Shown here: positions 48,233-58,363 of the stretch, piece by piece
How the letters are laid out: every line of letters starts with the position of its first letter
Numbering within the stretch: the first letter of the stretch is position 1
NCBI GenBank assembly: GCA_947311255.1
Contig: CAMZKL010000006.1
Location: forward strand, 62,001 to 126,000
DNA from: an uncultured Chlorobiota bacterium
Lineage (GTDB): Bacteria; Bacteroidota; Bacteroidia; Bacteroidales; JAADGE01
Direction: 5' to 3'
Length of the DNA stretch: 64,000 bases
Program-made: the position numbers and the translations under genes
The notes under the pieces: model-generated
Database searches by the model: none
What the model was told of the DNA's origin: nothing
Seen by the model: the letters and a program-made list of their open reading frames with translations, nothing else

Positions 48233-49216
48233 ATGACACCAGACACACAAGAATTCAAAAACCGTATAAATTTAGATAAACTAAAAGAAAAAGTTGATAA
48301 AATTAAAGAAAGTATTGGAAGTATTGTAATTGGGCAAGAAGATATGATTGAGCAAATCTTAATAGCTCTTTTATCCAATGGTCATATCCTTATTGAAGGA
48401 GTTCCCGGTGTTGCAAAAACACTAACAGCAAAATTGTTTGCAAAAACAATTTCAGCTGAATATTCAAGAATTCAATTCACACCAGATTTAATGCCGTCTG
48501 ACGTTACAGGAACATCAATTTTTAATCTTAAAACATCGTCCTTTGAATTTAAAAAAGGACCCGTTTTTGGAAATATAATTTTAATAGACGAAATAAATAG
48601 AGCTCCTGCAAAAACACAAGCAGCACTTTTTGAAGTAATGGAAGAACGGCAAATAACAATTGACGGAAACACACATAAAATGGAGCATCCTTTTGTTGTT
48701 TTTGCAACACAAAACCCAATTGAACAAGAAGGAACATATCGTTTGCCAGAAGCTCAGTTAGACAGGTTTTTGTTTAAAATTAACGTAGGATACCCAAAAA
48801 CAGAAGATGAGATAACAATTTTGAAAAACAGCCAAGCACGAAAAGGCAAAAATGAAATAGAAAATATAAAAACGTTAATTACCAAAGAAGAAATCGCTTT
48901 TTTTAGGCAACAAACAACGGAGATTTATATTGACGAAAATTTAATAAAATATATTGCACAAATAACAGCAAAAACACGAAATAATAATTCTCTTTTTCTT
49001 GGAGCATCTCCAAGAGCATCTTTAAACATTTTGGCAGCAAGTAAAGCCAAAGCCGCAATAAGCGGAAGAGATTTTGTTATCCCAGACGATATAAAAATAG
49101 TTGCTTATCCGGTTATGCGACACAGAATTATTCTAAGTCCCGAAAAGGAAATGGAAGGAGTAACAACAGAAAAAGTTATAAAACAAATTATTGAAAGTGT
49201 AGAAATTCCAAGGTAA
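48233..49216 (+). CDS. moxR: MoxR-family AAA+ ATPase
   Basis: IVIGQEDMIEQILIALLSNGHILIEGVPGVAKT, LMPSDVTGTSIF, GNIILIDEINRAPAKTQAALFEVMEERQIT, ATQNPIEQEGTYRLPEAQLDRFLFK. Confidence 0.95.
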   Translation: MTPDTQEFKNRINLDKLKEKVDKIKESIGSIVIGQEDMIEQILIALLSNGHILIEGVPGVAKTLTAKLFAKTISAEYSRIQFTPDLMPSDVTGTSIFNLKTSSFEFKKGPVFGNIILIDEINRAPAKTQAALFEVMEERQITIDGNTHKMEHPFVVFATQNPIEQEGTYRLPEAQLDRFLFKINVGYPKTEDEITILKNSQARKGKNEIENIKTLITKEEIAFFRQQTTEIYIDENLIKYIAQITAKTRNNNSLFLGASPRASLNILAASKAKAAISGRDFVIPDDIKIVAYPVMRHRIILSPEKEMEGVTTEKVIKQIIESVEIPR

Positions 49217-49220
49217 AAAC

Positions 49221-49260
49221 AAAAAAAGACCTTGTAAAAAAATATACAAGATCTTTTTTT
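49221..49260 (+). terminator. Intrinsic terminator after moxR
   Basis: aaaaaaagaccttgta ... tacaagatcttttttt hairpin with one mismatch and a T-run. Confidence 0.75.
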
Positions 49261-49261
49261 G

Positions 49262-49335
49262 CTCCTCCTCTAGGACTTGAACCTAGGACCTGCGGATTAA
49301 CAGTCCGACGCTCTAACCAACTGAGCTAAGGAGGA
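49262..49335 (-). tRNA. tRNA-Asn (GTT)
   Basis: Reverse complement TCCTCCTTAGCTCAGTTGGTTAGAGCGTCGGACTGTTAATCCGCAGGTCCTAGGTTCAAGTCCTAGAGGAGGAG; cloverleaf, anticodon GTT; CCA not encoded. Confidence 0.97.
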
Positions 49336-49356
49336 ATGTTTTTTAAAATTGAGTTG

Positions 49357-49386
49357 CAAAAGTAATACCTTTTTTGAAAAAACAAA
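49357..49386 (-). promoter_or_regulatory. Bacteroidetes-type promoter of tRNA-Asn
   Basis: Minus strand TTTG-N18-TACTTTTG upstream of the tRNA. Confidence 0.65.
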
Positions 49387-49426
49387 TATATTTGCAAAAA
49401 AAATTAAAAATTTAATAAAAAATAAG

Positions 49427-50353
49427 ATGAGTTTAACAGTAGTAGGATCAGTTGCATTTGACGCAATAGAAACACCTTTCGGAAAAACAGACAAAATAAT
49501 TGGCGGTGCGGGGACATATATTTCTCTTTCTGCATCATATTTTGAAAAAAAAACAAATATAATTTCAGTTGTGGGAGATGATTTTCCTCAAGAATATTTA
49601 AATATGCTAAACTCTCACAGTATTGACACAAAAGGAATTCAAATAAAAAAAGGAGAAAAAACATTCTTTTGGTCTGGAAAATATCATAGTAATATGAATG
49701 TTCGAGATACTATTACAACCGAGCTAAATTCTTTAGCTACATTTAACCCAGAAGTACCCGACCAATACCAAGACACAAAATATTTAATGTTGGGAAACCT
49801 AACTCCAGTTATACAAAGGCAAGTTGTTGAACGCATAAAAAAAAGACCAAAATTAGTTGTAATGGATACAATGAATTTTTGGATGGATACAATGCTTGAT
49901 GAACTTAAAAAAACAATAAAACTTGTTGATGTTCTTTCAATTAATGATGAGGAAGCACAACAATTATCAGGTAAACATTCTTTGGTAAAAGCGGCAAGAG
50001 TTATTAGTGAAATGGGTCCAAAGTTTGTTATAATTAAAAAAGGAGCACATGGAGCATTACTTTTTGGAGAAGGGAAAATGTTTAGTGCCCCAGCATTACC
50101 TCTCGAATTTGTTTTTGACCCGACAGGTGCCGGAGATACATTTGCCGGAGGTTTTATTGGATATCTTGCAAAAACGGATGATATTTCTTTCAATAATATG
50201 AAAAATGCAGTTATTGCTGGTTCTGTAATGGCATCTTTTAATGTTGAAAAATTTGGAACTGAACGAATACAAGAATTAAACGAAAAGATTATTAACCAAA
50301 GGGTAGAAAAATTTGTGGACTTAGTATCATTTGACATGAAACACCCTTTTTAA
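49427..50353 (+). CDS. PfkB-family carbohydrate/nucleoside kinase
   Basis: GGAGTYISLSASYFEKKTNIISVVGDDFP, VLSINDEEAQQLSG, FDPTGAGDTFAGGFIGYLA. ATG 49427 preferred over the track start 49349, which lies inside promoter sequence. Confidence 0.92.
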   Translation: MSLTVVGSVAFDAIETPFGKTDKIIGGAGTYISLSASYFEKKTNIISVVGDDFPQEYLNMLNSHSIDTKGIQIKKGEKTFFWSGKYHSNMNVRDTITTELNSLATFNPEVPDQYQDTKYLMLGNLTPVIQRQVVERIKKRPKLVVMDTMNFWMDTMLDELKKTIKLVDVLSINDEEAQQLSGKHSLVKAARVISEMGPKFVIIKKGAHGALLFGEGKMFSAPALPLEFVFDPTGAGDTFAGGFIGYLAKTDDISFNNMKNAVIAGSVMASFNVEKFGTERIQELNEKIINQRVEKFVDLVSFDMKHPF

Positions 50354-50505
50354 ACATCTTGTTTTTAGGTGAATGATTATAATATAGTATATTGATTTCT
50401 TGCAGAACAATATAATTATTTTAAATAAAAAATTATAACAACTTATTAAACGTTAAGAAATTATAAAATTTTAGATTCATAAAAAAATATAACAAATTAA
50501 AACGC

Positions 50506-50540
50506 GAAAAAAAAGCGAAACTTTTGGTTTCGCTTTTTTA
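50506..50540. terminator. Intrinsic terminator
   Basis: aaaaaagcgaaac-ttttg-gtttcgctttttt between convergent genes. Confidence 0.85.
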
Positions 50541-50577
50541 TTTTCAGAATTCCTCAAATAATTATATTTGTTTTTAA

Positions 50578-51234
50578 TTATCCGTTTAGTTTTTTGTAAT
50601 CAGCCAAAAAAGTTTTTAAACCGCTGTCTGTTAGAGGATGTTTTAAAAGTCCTACAATTGCACTAAGTGGTGCTGTTATAACATCGGCGCCAACTTCAGC
50701 ACATTGAATAATGTGTTGTGTGTGTCTTATTGATGCAGCAAGAACTTGCGTTCCGTATCCGTAATAATTATACATATCAACAATCTGTCTTACCAATTCA
50801 ACTCCATTAGCAGAAATGTCGTCTAGCCTGCCAATAAAAGGAGAAACATATGTTGCACCAGCTTTTGCTGCCAATAATGCTTGACCTATCGAGAATACTA
50901 ATGTGCAATTTGTGTTAAAACCTTTCTCCGAAAAGTATTTTATAGCTTTAATACCATCTTTAATCATAGGAATTTTAATTGTAATTTGAGGATGCAAAGC
51001 CGCAAGAATTTCCCCTTCTTTTATCATTCCTTTAAAATCTGTTGAAATAACTTCTGCACTTACATCTCCTTCAACAATTTCGCAAATTGTTTTGTAGTGG
51101 TTTTTTATGTTCTCATCTCCTTTAATCCCTTCTTTTGCCATTAACGAAGGATTTGTTGTAACTCCGTCTAAAATCCCAAGGTCTTGAGCCTCTTTAATTT
51201 GTTCAAGATTTGCTGTATCTATAAAAAATTTCAT
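50578..51234 (-). CDS. Small transaldolase / fructose-6-phosphate aldolase-type
   Basis: [80 protein letters not shown]. Confidence 0.95.
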   Translation of the reverse strand: MKFFIDTANLEQIKEAQDLGILDGVTTNPSLMAKEGIKGDENIKNHYKTICEIVEGDVSAEVISTDFKGMIKEGEILAALHPQITIKIPMIKDGIKAIKYFSEKGFNTNCTLVFSIGQALLAAKAGATYVSPFIGRLDDISANGVELVRQIVDMYNYYGYGTQVLAASIRHTQHIIQCAEVGADVITAPLSAIVGLLKHPLTDSGLKTFLADYKKLNG

Positions 51235-51524
51235 AAGTATTTTTTTAAAATTTGTTTAATTTTCTGCAAAAGTAATTTATTGAATAAGATTTAGCAAGAA
51301 ATAAAAAAAAAGATACAGGGCAAACCTATATTTTTATTTTTTTACACAATTTATGAAATTTAATAATTCAAACTAGTGTTTTTAAGAATAATGAAACTAA
51401 AAAATGTGAAAATCTAAAACTATTGTTATTATTACATATTAAAAACTAATACTATTTAAAGCAAAAAAATACTTTTAAAAGATTTTAACAAAGCTTGAAT
51501 TTGCCCTGAAAAAAAATATTTTGC

Positions 51525-52991
51525 CTATTCAAAAGCTTCACCCACATTAAAAAACTCTTTTTTAAAATTTACAAGAGAAAGTTCTTTGCTTGCACGTGTT
51601 ATCGCAGTATAAAGCCAACGCAAAAACTCTCTGTTAATCATATCTTCCGTTAACCAACCCTGATCAATAAAAACTTTTTTCCATTGCCCTCCCTGTGCCT
51701 TGTGGCAAGTAATGGCATATGCAAATTTTATTTGCAAAGCATTAAAATAAGGGTTTTTCTTTATTTCTTTAAATCGACTTTTTCTATTTTTAATATCTAA
51801 AAAATCCTCTTCAACCTTTCCATAAAACCTTTGAATCTCTTTATATGAAAGAGAAGCCGACTCAGAGTGTAATGTGTCTAAAATAATTTTAACATCGATT
51901 TCAATGTCTTTATAATCATGAAATTTTAGAGTAAGGTCAGCAAAACGATAGCCATATCGTTCTGTATATTTTTGAATTCTTAAAATTTCTGCTATATCTC
52001 CATTTGCAATAAAATCAATACTATCATAGTCTTCTGTCCAAAAATAATTGTTTTTTACAACCATAACCAAATCTCCTGCAGAAATTTCTTCTTCTTTATA
52101 AAGAACACTTGAGCGAATACCTTGGTTGTATTGATTGGCTCGTTTATTCGATCTGCAAATTATAGCAACATCTTTTTCGGAAAATTTTGCATAAGCATCA
52201 GAAATTTCTTCAATAAGTTCACTGCCCAAACTTTGGCCAATATCATTAAAACCAGAAAGTTTTATTTTCGGAAAACCTTTATATTTTACATTTGTATAAG
52301 GCAAATTTTTTGCAAGAATATTCCTAATTTTTGTTGCATTAAATAATATTCCTGAATCTTTTTTTTGCCTAACAACTTCGGTTAATTCGTGTTCAATAAT
52401 TTCAAAACCATAAACAGCAAGCTCGTTTTTGTCTAAAGCGGGACTTAAATCCAACTTTACAGGAGGAAGTTGAGCAGTATCTCCTATTAATATTAACTTA
52501 CAAAATTGTTTATTATAAACATATTTAATTAAATCATCCAATAATCTTCCTGTTCCAAAAATGGAATTTTCAAAAGATTGATTTGAAATCATTGATGCTT
52601 CGTCCACAATAAAAATTGTATTTGTATGAAGGTTGGTGTCTAAACCAAACTTTCCCAAACCATCATTGGAGCTATGCTGCCGATATATTTTTTTGTGAAT
52701 TGTAAACGCCTCTTTATTTGAATAAGCACCCAATACCTTTGCCGCTCTTCCAGTGGGAGCCATAAGTATGGTTTTAAGTTTAAGATTTTTTAATGCCTTT
52801 ACGAGTCCTGCAATTGCACTTGTTTTTCCGGTTCCTGCATAACCTTTTAATAAAAAAAGTTCATTTTCCGAAGAAGAAGACGAAACAAATAAAGATAGTT
52901 TATTTATAAGTTCTTTTTGTCCATCTAAAGGCTCATAAATTAAACTTTTTATAATTTCGTTATATATAAAATCGTTAAGCATTAAAATCAA
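51525..52991 (-). CDS. RecD-like ATP-dependent DNA helicase (UvrD_C_2 domain)
   Basis: LLKGYAGTGKTSAIAGLVKAL, TILMAPTGRAAKVL, FIVDEASMI, LILIGDTAQLPPV, KFAYAITCHKAQGGQWKKVFID. Confidence 0.92.
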   Translation of the reverse strand: MILMLNDFIYNEIIKSLIYEPLDGQKELINKLSLFVSSSSSENELFLLKGYAGTGKTSAIAGLVKALKNLKLKTILMAPTGRAAKVLGAYSNKEAFTIHKKIYRQHSSNDGLGKFGLDTNLHTNTIFIVDEASMISNQSFENSIFGTGRLLDDLIKYVYNKQFCKLILIGDTAQLPPVKLDLSPALDKNELAVYGFEIIEHELTEVVRQKKDSGILFNATKIRNILAKNLPYTNVKYKGFPKIKLSGFNDIGQSLGSELIEEISDAYAKFSEKDVAIICRSNKRANQYNQGIRSSVLYKEEEISAGDLVMVVKNNYFWTEDYDSIDFIANGDIAEILRIQKYTERYGYRFADLTLKFHDYKDIEIDVKIILDTLHSESASLSYKEIQRFYGKVEEDFLDIKNRKSRFKEIKKNPYFNALQIKFAYAITCHKAQGGQWKKVFIDQGWLTEDMINREFLRWLYTAITRASKELSLVNFKKEFFNVGEAFE

Positions 52992-53092
52992 ATTTAAAAA
53001 TTTAGGTGTGAATATAACATTATTTGCAAAGAAAATTTATAATTAAGATTTATTTTTTTAAATTTGCAATCAAACTAAAAAAATTAATTCTG

Positions 53093-54007
53093 ATGACAAT
53101 TTATATTATTATTTTGATTGTTGCAACAATAGGAGTTGCCTTAGTTGCTTCCTTAAAAAAATTATCTGATAATAAGCTGATAAAGTATGGTTCTTTTGTA
53201 GCATATTTTTTGCTTATAGAAGGAATCTTATACGCCGTAACAGATAGTTTGGATATCCCAATAGTTATTTTAGGAGTTGCTATTGGAATTGGCATACTTG
53301 TACTGCTTATAGGAGGAAGTTATTTTATCTCTTCCGGGAATAAATTTATTAAGTATATTTTAAGCTTTGTGTTTTTAGGTATTGCTATTTTTGCCGGTTA
53401 TACATTGTACGAAAGTATAATGGATCCCATTAGGTTTAATATTGAAAAAGATAAACGTTTTCAAGAAACGGTAAATGAATTAAAAAAAATAAGGACTGCA
53501 CAAGTTGCCTTTAAAAACGAATATGAAAAATATACTCCCAGCCTTGATAGTTTAAAAAAGTTTGTTCAAACAGGAACAATGTCTGTTGTTAAAAAAATAG
53601 GAGAAGTTCCTGATTCAATATACTTGCAACAAGACAATAATCTTTTAAAAGCTGAAAAAGCCTGTTTAAAAATGGGAATAATTAGTAGAGATACTTTAAA
53701 AATCAATATTATTGACACTCTTTTTAAAAATTATGACATTGAAAGATTTGGAAAAGTTCCTTTTACCGATGGTTATAAATTTGAAATGGACACTGCATCT
53801 ATTCAGGCTGGAGGTGTTAATATTAATGTTTTTGAAGCAAAAGTTCCCAATTTAGTTTTATTAAAAGGAATGAAAAAACAATTAATTTTGAATCTTAATG
53901 ATGATGCAATAAAGAACAGTAAGTACCCTGGTCTTAAAGTTGGGTCTCTTGAAGAAAACAATAATAATGATGGTAATTGGTTGAAAGAATACGATTTGAA
54001 AAAATAA
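53093..54007 (+). CDS. Hypothetical membrane protein
   Basis: Three or more N-terminal TM helices followed by a soluble domain. ATG 53093 preferred; the TTG start at 53024 lies upstream of a TAAATTTG -7-like element at 53059. Confidence 0.65.
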   Translation: MTIYIIILIVATIGVALVASLKKLSDNKLIKYGSFVAYFLLIEGILYAVTDSLDIPIVILGVAIGIGILVLLIGGSYFISSGNKFIKYILSFVFLGIAIFAGYTLYESIMDPIRFNIEKDKRFQETVNELKKIRTAQVAFKNEYEKYTPSLDSLKKFVQTGTMSVVKKIGEVPDSIYLQQDNNLLKAEKACLKMGIISRDTLKINIIDTLFKNYDIERFGKVPFTDGYKFEMDTASIQAGGVNINVFEAKVPNLVLLKGMKKQLILNLNDDAIKNSKYPGLKVGSLEENNNNDGNWLKEYDLKK

Positions 54008-54232
54008 AAACTAAAAAATTATTAATTCGCTATGGTTTTTTTATATATTAAATGTTTATCTGTGAACTACTTACGATAAACATTTTATCATCCAAAAATA
54101 TGACCAAAGATTAGCATATAGATTACTAACAAAAAAAATAAAGTGTTCTTATGTGCTGAAAAATATAATAATTTTAAATACAAATATTAATGCAACTTAT
54201 TTAACATCAATTAATAAGAGAAAACTAGACAC

Positions 54233-55087
54233 ATGAAAAATTTCTTTGTATTTAATGACGGTTTCTCGAAAAGTAAAACATCTTCTTATATATTGTCATT
54301 ACAATTAGACGATAAAGGGTATTCATATGCTATTATTGATTTAGTTGGAAAAACCTATGCAGCTTTAAACCATCATAATTTCGATAAAAAATTAATTGGA
54401 AAAACAATTGCCGAAAAAGCTGAATCAATGATAAAAGAAGATTTGTTTTTAAGTAAAAATTATAAAACAGTATATTTTAGTTACTTAACCCAAAAATCAA
54501 CATTTATTCCCTCAGAATATTTTGATAAAACAAAAGCAAAACAATATTTTACTTTTAATCACAAACTAGAAGAAAACGAAGAACTACTATTTAATTTTAA
54601 TAAAGAAATTGATGCATACAATGTTTTTTCGATTTCGTCAGATTTAACCACAATTCTTGTTAATAAATTTCCGGAAATAATTTTTTTACACCAAAATAAT
54701 TTTTTTGTAAACAATCTCATTGTAAAGGGTAAGGCAACAAAATTTAAACTACCCGTTGTACATATTAACATTAACTCTGGAACTTTTAATATTGGTATTT
54801 ATAAAGATGATAGGTTTGTAATGTACAACACTTATAAATATGAAAACCAAGACGATTTTGTGTATTACCTAATGAATACTCTTGCACAATATAAAATTGA
54901 ACAAAACAAAATGCACCTTAATGTTTCTGGTCTAATTGAGAAAAACTCCGAGTTTTATAAATTTATAAAAGGTTTTTTTCCAAATATGAAGTTTTTAAAA
55001 CTAGACCATAAACTTAAATACAACTTTAAAGATATTGGGGAACATATTCTTTATAATATTTTAAATATGTATAATGAGGATTATTAG
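54233..55087 (+). CDS. DUF3822-like protein (actin-like fold candidate)
   Basis: Gene position directly before rsmD and overall pattern match the Bacteroidetes DUF3822 family; 14-nt overlap with rsmD. Confidence 0.65.
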   Translation: MKNFFVFNDGFSKSKTSSYILSLQLDDKGYSYAIIDLVGKTYAALNHHNFDKKLIGKTIAEKAESMIKEDLFLSKNYKTVYFSYLTQKSTFIPSEYFDKTKAKQYFTFNHKLEENEELLFNFNKEIDAYNVFSISSDLTTILVNKFPEIIFLHQNNFFVNNLIVKGKATKFKLPVVHININSGTFNIGIYKDDRFVMYNTYKYENQDDFVYYLMNTLAQYKIEQNKMHLNVSGLIEKNSEFYKFIKGFFPNMKFLKLDHKLKYNFKDIGEHILYNILNMYNEDY

Positions 55088-55616
55088 AGGAAGCCAAAAA
55101 GGACGAAAAATACTTCCACCAAAAAACTTCAATTCTCGACCAACAACTGATTTTGCAAAAGAATCTCTTTTTAATATTCTAGAAAATAAATACAACCTTG
55201 AAAACCTAAAAGTATTAGACCTATTTTCTGGAACAGGAAACATAAGTTTAGAGTTTTTATCAAGAGGAAGCAAAGAAGTAACATCAGTAGAAATTAGAAA
55301 AAAGAACTGTTTGCATATAAAAACACAAATAAATACTCTTTTTACAGGAAAAGGCAATGTAATATCTTCTGATGTTTATAAATTTTGTGAAAAAACAATG
55401 CGTGAGGTAGATTTAATATTTGCAGACCCACCATTTGAAGATAAAAAAATACACAAACTACCAGAATTAATTTTTAATAATAAAGCATTACAGAAAGCAG
55501 TTTTTATATTAGAACATTCTGCAAAAAATGATTTTTCAACAAATAAATATTTTGAGGAAAGAAGGAAATATGGAAATATAAATTTTACATTTTTTAAAAA
55601 AAAGAAAGAAAAATAA
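55074..55616 (+). CDS. rsmD: 16S rRNA (guanine966-N2)-methyltransferase
   Basis: MRIIRGSQKGRKILPPKNFNSRPTTDFAKESLFNIL, LDLFSGTGNISLEFLSRG, DLIFADPPF. Confidence 0.94.
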   Translation: MRIIRGSQKGRKILPPKNFNSRPTTDFAKESLFNILENKYNLENLKVLDLFSGTGNISLEFLSRGSKEVTSVEIRKKNCLHIKTQINTLFTGKGNVISSDVYKFCEKTMREVDLIFADPPFEDKKIHKLPELIFNNKALQKAVFILEHSAKNDFSTNKYFEERRKYGNINFTFFKKKKEK

Positions 55617-55624
55617 AAATAAAG

Positions 55625-55655
55625 TTTTGCAGAAAAAAAAAAAGATTTACATTTG
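55625..55655 (+). promoter_or_regulatory. Bacteroidetes-type promoter of tRNA-Asp
   Basis: TTTTG-N18-TACATTTG, about 20 nt upstream of the tRNA 5' end. Confidence 0.7.
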
Positions 55656-55674
55656 CACACGCAAAAAGCGAAAA

Positions 55675-55749
55675 GGTCCGGTAGTTCAGTTTGGTTAGAA
55701 TACATGCCTGTCACGCATGGGGTCGCGAGTTCGAGTCTCGTCCGGACCG
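55675..55749 (+). tRNA. tRNA-Asp (GTC)
   Basis: GGTCCGG...CATGCCTGTCACGCATG...GAGTTCGAGTCTCGTCCGGACCG cloverleaf, anticodon GTC. Confidence 0.97.
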
Positions 55750-55751
55750 CT

Positions 55752-55787
55752 AAAAACCTGTTAGTCTTATGATTAACAGGTTTTTTT
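55752..55787 (+). terminator. Intrinsic terminator after tRNA-Asp
   Basis: aaaaacctgttagtcttatgattaacaggttttttt. Confidence 0.85.
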
Positions 55788-55823
55788 AATAAATATTAAA
55801 AATTAATATATTTACATAAAAAA

Positions 55824-56375
55824 ATGAGTAAAATTTTAATAATTGATATTGAAACTACAGGTTTTATTAACAAAGGAGGTAAAATTGTAGAAATTGGAAT
55901 TGTGGAATTAGATACTGAAAATGGAAATAGAAAAGTAGTTTTTGATAAAGTTACTCACGAAAAAGGAATAACAAGAAATGAAGTTGAAAACTCCTGGATT
56001 ATAAAAAACTCTGACTTATCTGTTGAGGATGTAAGACTATCAAAACGCCTAGATTTATTAAAAAATGAAATTCAAGGAATAATAAACAACTATCCTGCTG
56101 GAGTGACTGCCTATAATAGAAGTTTTGATTTTGATTTTTTAGAAAGCAGAGGATTTAAATTTCCCAAAAAGCTACCATGTCCGATGATTTTGTCAACAAA
56201 TATTTTAAAACTACCTGGCAAGTACGGAGATTTTAAATGGCCCAAAGTTGAGGAAGCATACGATTATTTTTTTTCAAATAATAACTATACAGAAAAGCAC
56301 AGAGGTGCTGATGATGCCATGCATGAAGCCGAAATAGTTTTTGAACTTGTAAAACGTGGAATTTTTAAAATATAA
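55824..56375 (+). CDS. DnaQ-family 3'-5' exonuclease
   Basis: ILIIDIETTGFINKGGKIVEIGIVEL, AYNRSFDFDFLESRG, HRGADDAMHEAEIVFEL (DEDDh motifs). Confidence 0.9.
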   Translation: MSKILIIDIETTGFINKGGKIVEIGIVELDTENGNRKVVFDKVTHEKGITRNEVENSWIIKNSDLSVEDVRLSKRLDLLKNEIQGIINNYPAGVTAYNRSFDFDFLESRGFKFPKKLPCPMILSTNILKLPGKYGDFKWPKVEEAYDYFFSNNNYTEKHRGADDAMHEAEIVFELVKRGIFKI

Positions 56376-56408
56376 GACAATTATAAACTTGCTAAATACT
56401 TCTAATTC

Positions 56409-57947
56409 TTAACTCCCCCAATTATCCCTATCTAAGCTTCTATATTGTATTGCCTCTGCAAGATGTTCTGTTTTTATGTTTTCAGAAGAAGCTAAATCAG
56501 CAATTGTTCTTGAGACCTTTAAAATTCTGTCATAAGCTCTTGCCGAAAGACCAAGTTTTTCCATAGCATTTTTTAAAAGAGATCCTCCTGATTCATCAAT
56601 TTCGCAATAAATTCTCATCATTTTTGGTGTCATTTGGGCATTACTATGTATTTCTTTAAAATCTTTAAACCTTTTCTTTTGAATGTTTCTTGCTTCAATA
56701 ACTCTTTTTCTAACAGCCTCGCCACCTTCTCCGGTTTTTGCTTCATCTAATTTAGAGAAAGGTACGGGAACAACTTCTATATGAATATCTATTCTGTCAA
56801 GCAAAGGACCGGAAATTTTATTCAAATATTTTTGAACAACACCTGTTCCACAAACACAACTTTTTTCAGGATGATTATAATATCCACAAGGGCAAGGATT
56901 CATAGATGCAACAAGCATAAAACTTGCAGGATAATCTACTGTAAATTTTGCTCTCGAAATAGTTATTTTTCTATCCTCTAAAGGTTGTCGCATAACCTCT
57001 AAAACAGTACGTTTAAATTCAGGAAGTTCATCTAAAAATAAAACTCCGTTATGAGCCAAAGAAATTTCTCCCGGTTGAGGAAATTGCCCTCCGCCAACTA
57101 GTGCAACATCACTTATTGTATGATGCGGAGAACGAAAAGGCCTTTGAGTAATTAAAGAAGAATTTTTATCAGTTTTTCCAGCAACAGAGTGTATTTTTGT
57201 TGTTTCTAAGGCTTCTTGTAATGAAAGTGGCGGAAGAATTGTTGGTATTCTTTTTGAAATCATTGTTTTTCCTGCCCCCGGAGGCCCTATCATAATAATG
57301 TTATGCCCCCCTGCTGCTGCAATTTCTAATGCCCTTTTAACATTTTCTTGTCCTTTAACATCAGAAAAATCTAAATCTGAAAGTGTAATATTTTCATAAA
57401 ACTCTTTGCGAGTATCAACAATTGTTGGTTTAAGTTCTTTTCTTTCATTAAAAAAATCAATAACATCTTTTATGTTTTCAACACCAAAAACATCAAGTTT
57501 ATTAACAACAGCAGCTTCCCTTGCATTTTCTTTTGGTAAAATAAAACCCTTAAAACCTTCTGCTCTAGCTTGAATCGCAATAGGTAAAACACCTTTTATA
57601 GGATTTAAAGTTCCATCAAGAGAAAGTTCTCCCATTATCACATAATCAGATATTTTCTCGGCCTTTATATCTTCATTTGCGGCAAGAATTCCTATTGCAA
57701 TAGTTAAATCGTAGGATGAGCCTTCTTTTCGAATATCTGCAGGTGCCATATTAATTACAATTTTTTTCCCGGGAATTTTATATTCGTGCTCTCTTAATGC
57801 CGACTCTATTCTTTGTTGGCTTTCTTTAACAGCAGCATCCGGTAAACCAACTAAGTAAAAATTTGCACCTCTTGAAATATTCACCTCAACGGCAATTGTA
57901 GTTGCATCCACTCCCTGAACAGCACTTCCATACGTTTTTACCAACAT
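56409..57947 (-). CDS. YifB/ComM-family Mg-chelatase-like AAA ATPase
   Basis: MLVKTYGSAVQGVDATTIAVEVNISRGANFYLVGLPDAAVKESQQRIESAL, MIGPPGAGKTMISKRIPTILPP, FRSPHHTISDVALVGGG, ASMNPCPCGYY. Confidence 0.96.
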   Translation of the reverse strand: MLVKTYGSAVQGVDATTIAVEVNISRGANFYLVGLPDAAVKESQQRIESALREHEYKIPGKKIVINMAPADIRKEGSSYDLTIAIGILAANEDIKAEKISDYVIMGELSLDGTLNPIKGVLPIAIQARAEGFKGFILPKENAREAAVVNKLDVFGVENIKDVIDFFNERKELKPTIVDTRKEFYENITLSDLDFSDVKGQENVKRALEIAAAGGHNIIMIGPPGAGKTMISKRIPTILPPLSLQEALETTKIHSVAGKTDKNSSLITQRPFRSPHHTISDVALVGGGQFPQPGEISLAHNGVLFLDELPEFKRTVLEVMRQPLEDRKITISRAKFTVDYPASFMLVASMNPCPCGYYNHPEKSCVCGTGVVQKYLNKISGPLLDRIDIHIEVVPVPFSKLDEAKTGEGGEAVRKRVIEARNIQKKRFKDFKEIHSNAQMTPKMMRIYCEIDESGGSLLKNAMEKLGLSARAYDRILKVSRTIADLASSENIKTEHLAEAIQYRSLDRDNWGS

Positions 57948-58123
57948 ATTATAAATTATTTAATTAAAATTGTGAAAGTAAAAAGAAAATCTTAAAACAG
58001 AAAAACAACTATTGCTTACTTATGGTATAATTTATGACCATCTCTTTATGAGTAATTTAACGAAACTAAATATTTATTACTTGGTATGCTTTTTGAGTTA
58101 TATAAAAATATCAATCTATAAGA

Positions 58124-58342
58124 ATGGAAAATACTATACGCGTCGAAAGAGCTAAAAAGAGAATTACCCAAGCAGAACTCGCTAAACAAGTTGAAGTTTC
58201 TAGGCAAACAATTCATGCAATAGAAACCAGAAAATTTGTTCCCTCAACAGTTCTTGCATTAAAAATTGCTCGCTATTTTAATGTTATGCTCGAAGACCTT
58301 TTTAAATTAGAAAAAACAGATTTTAAAAACAATAAAACCTGA
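58124..58342 (+). CDS. Small XRE/Cro-type HTH regulator
   Basis: RVERAKKRITQAELAKQVEVSRQTIHAIETRKFVPSTVLALKIARYFNVMLEDLF. Confidence 0.93.
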   Translation: MENTIRVERAKKRITQAELAKQVEVSRQTIHAIETRKFVPSTVLALKIARYFNVMLEDLFKLEKTDFKNNKT

Positions 58343-58363
58343 AATCTAATAATTTTGTAATCT

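Noticed and set aside
49684-50337. 217-aa antisense ORF opposite the PfkB kinase
   Set aside because: Long but fully antisense to a clear PfkB gene; low-complexity Ser/Phe-rich product typical of antisense reading of AT-rich genes.
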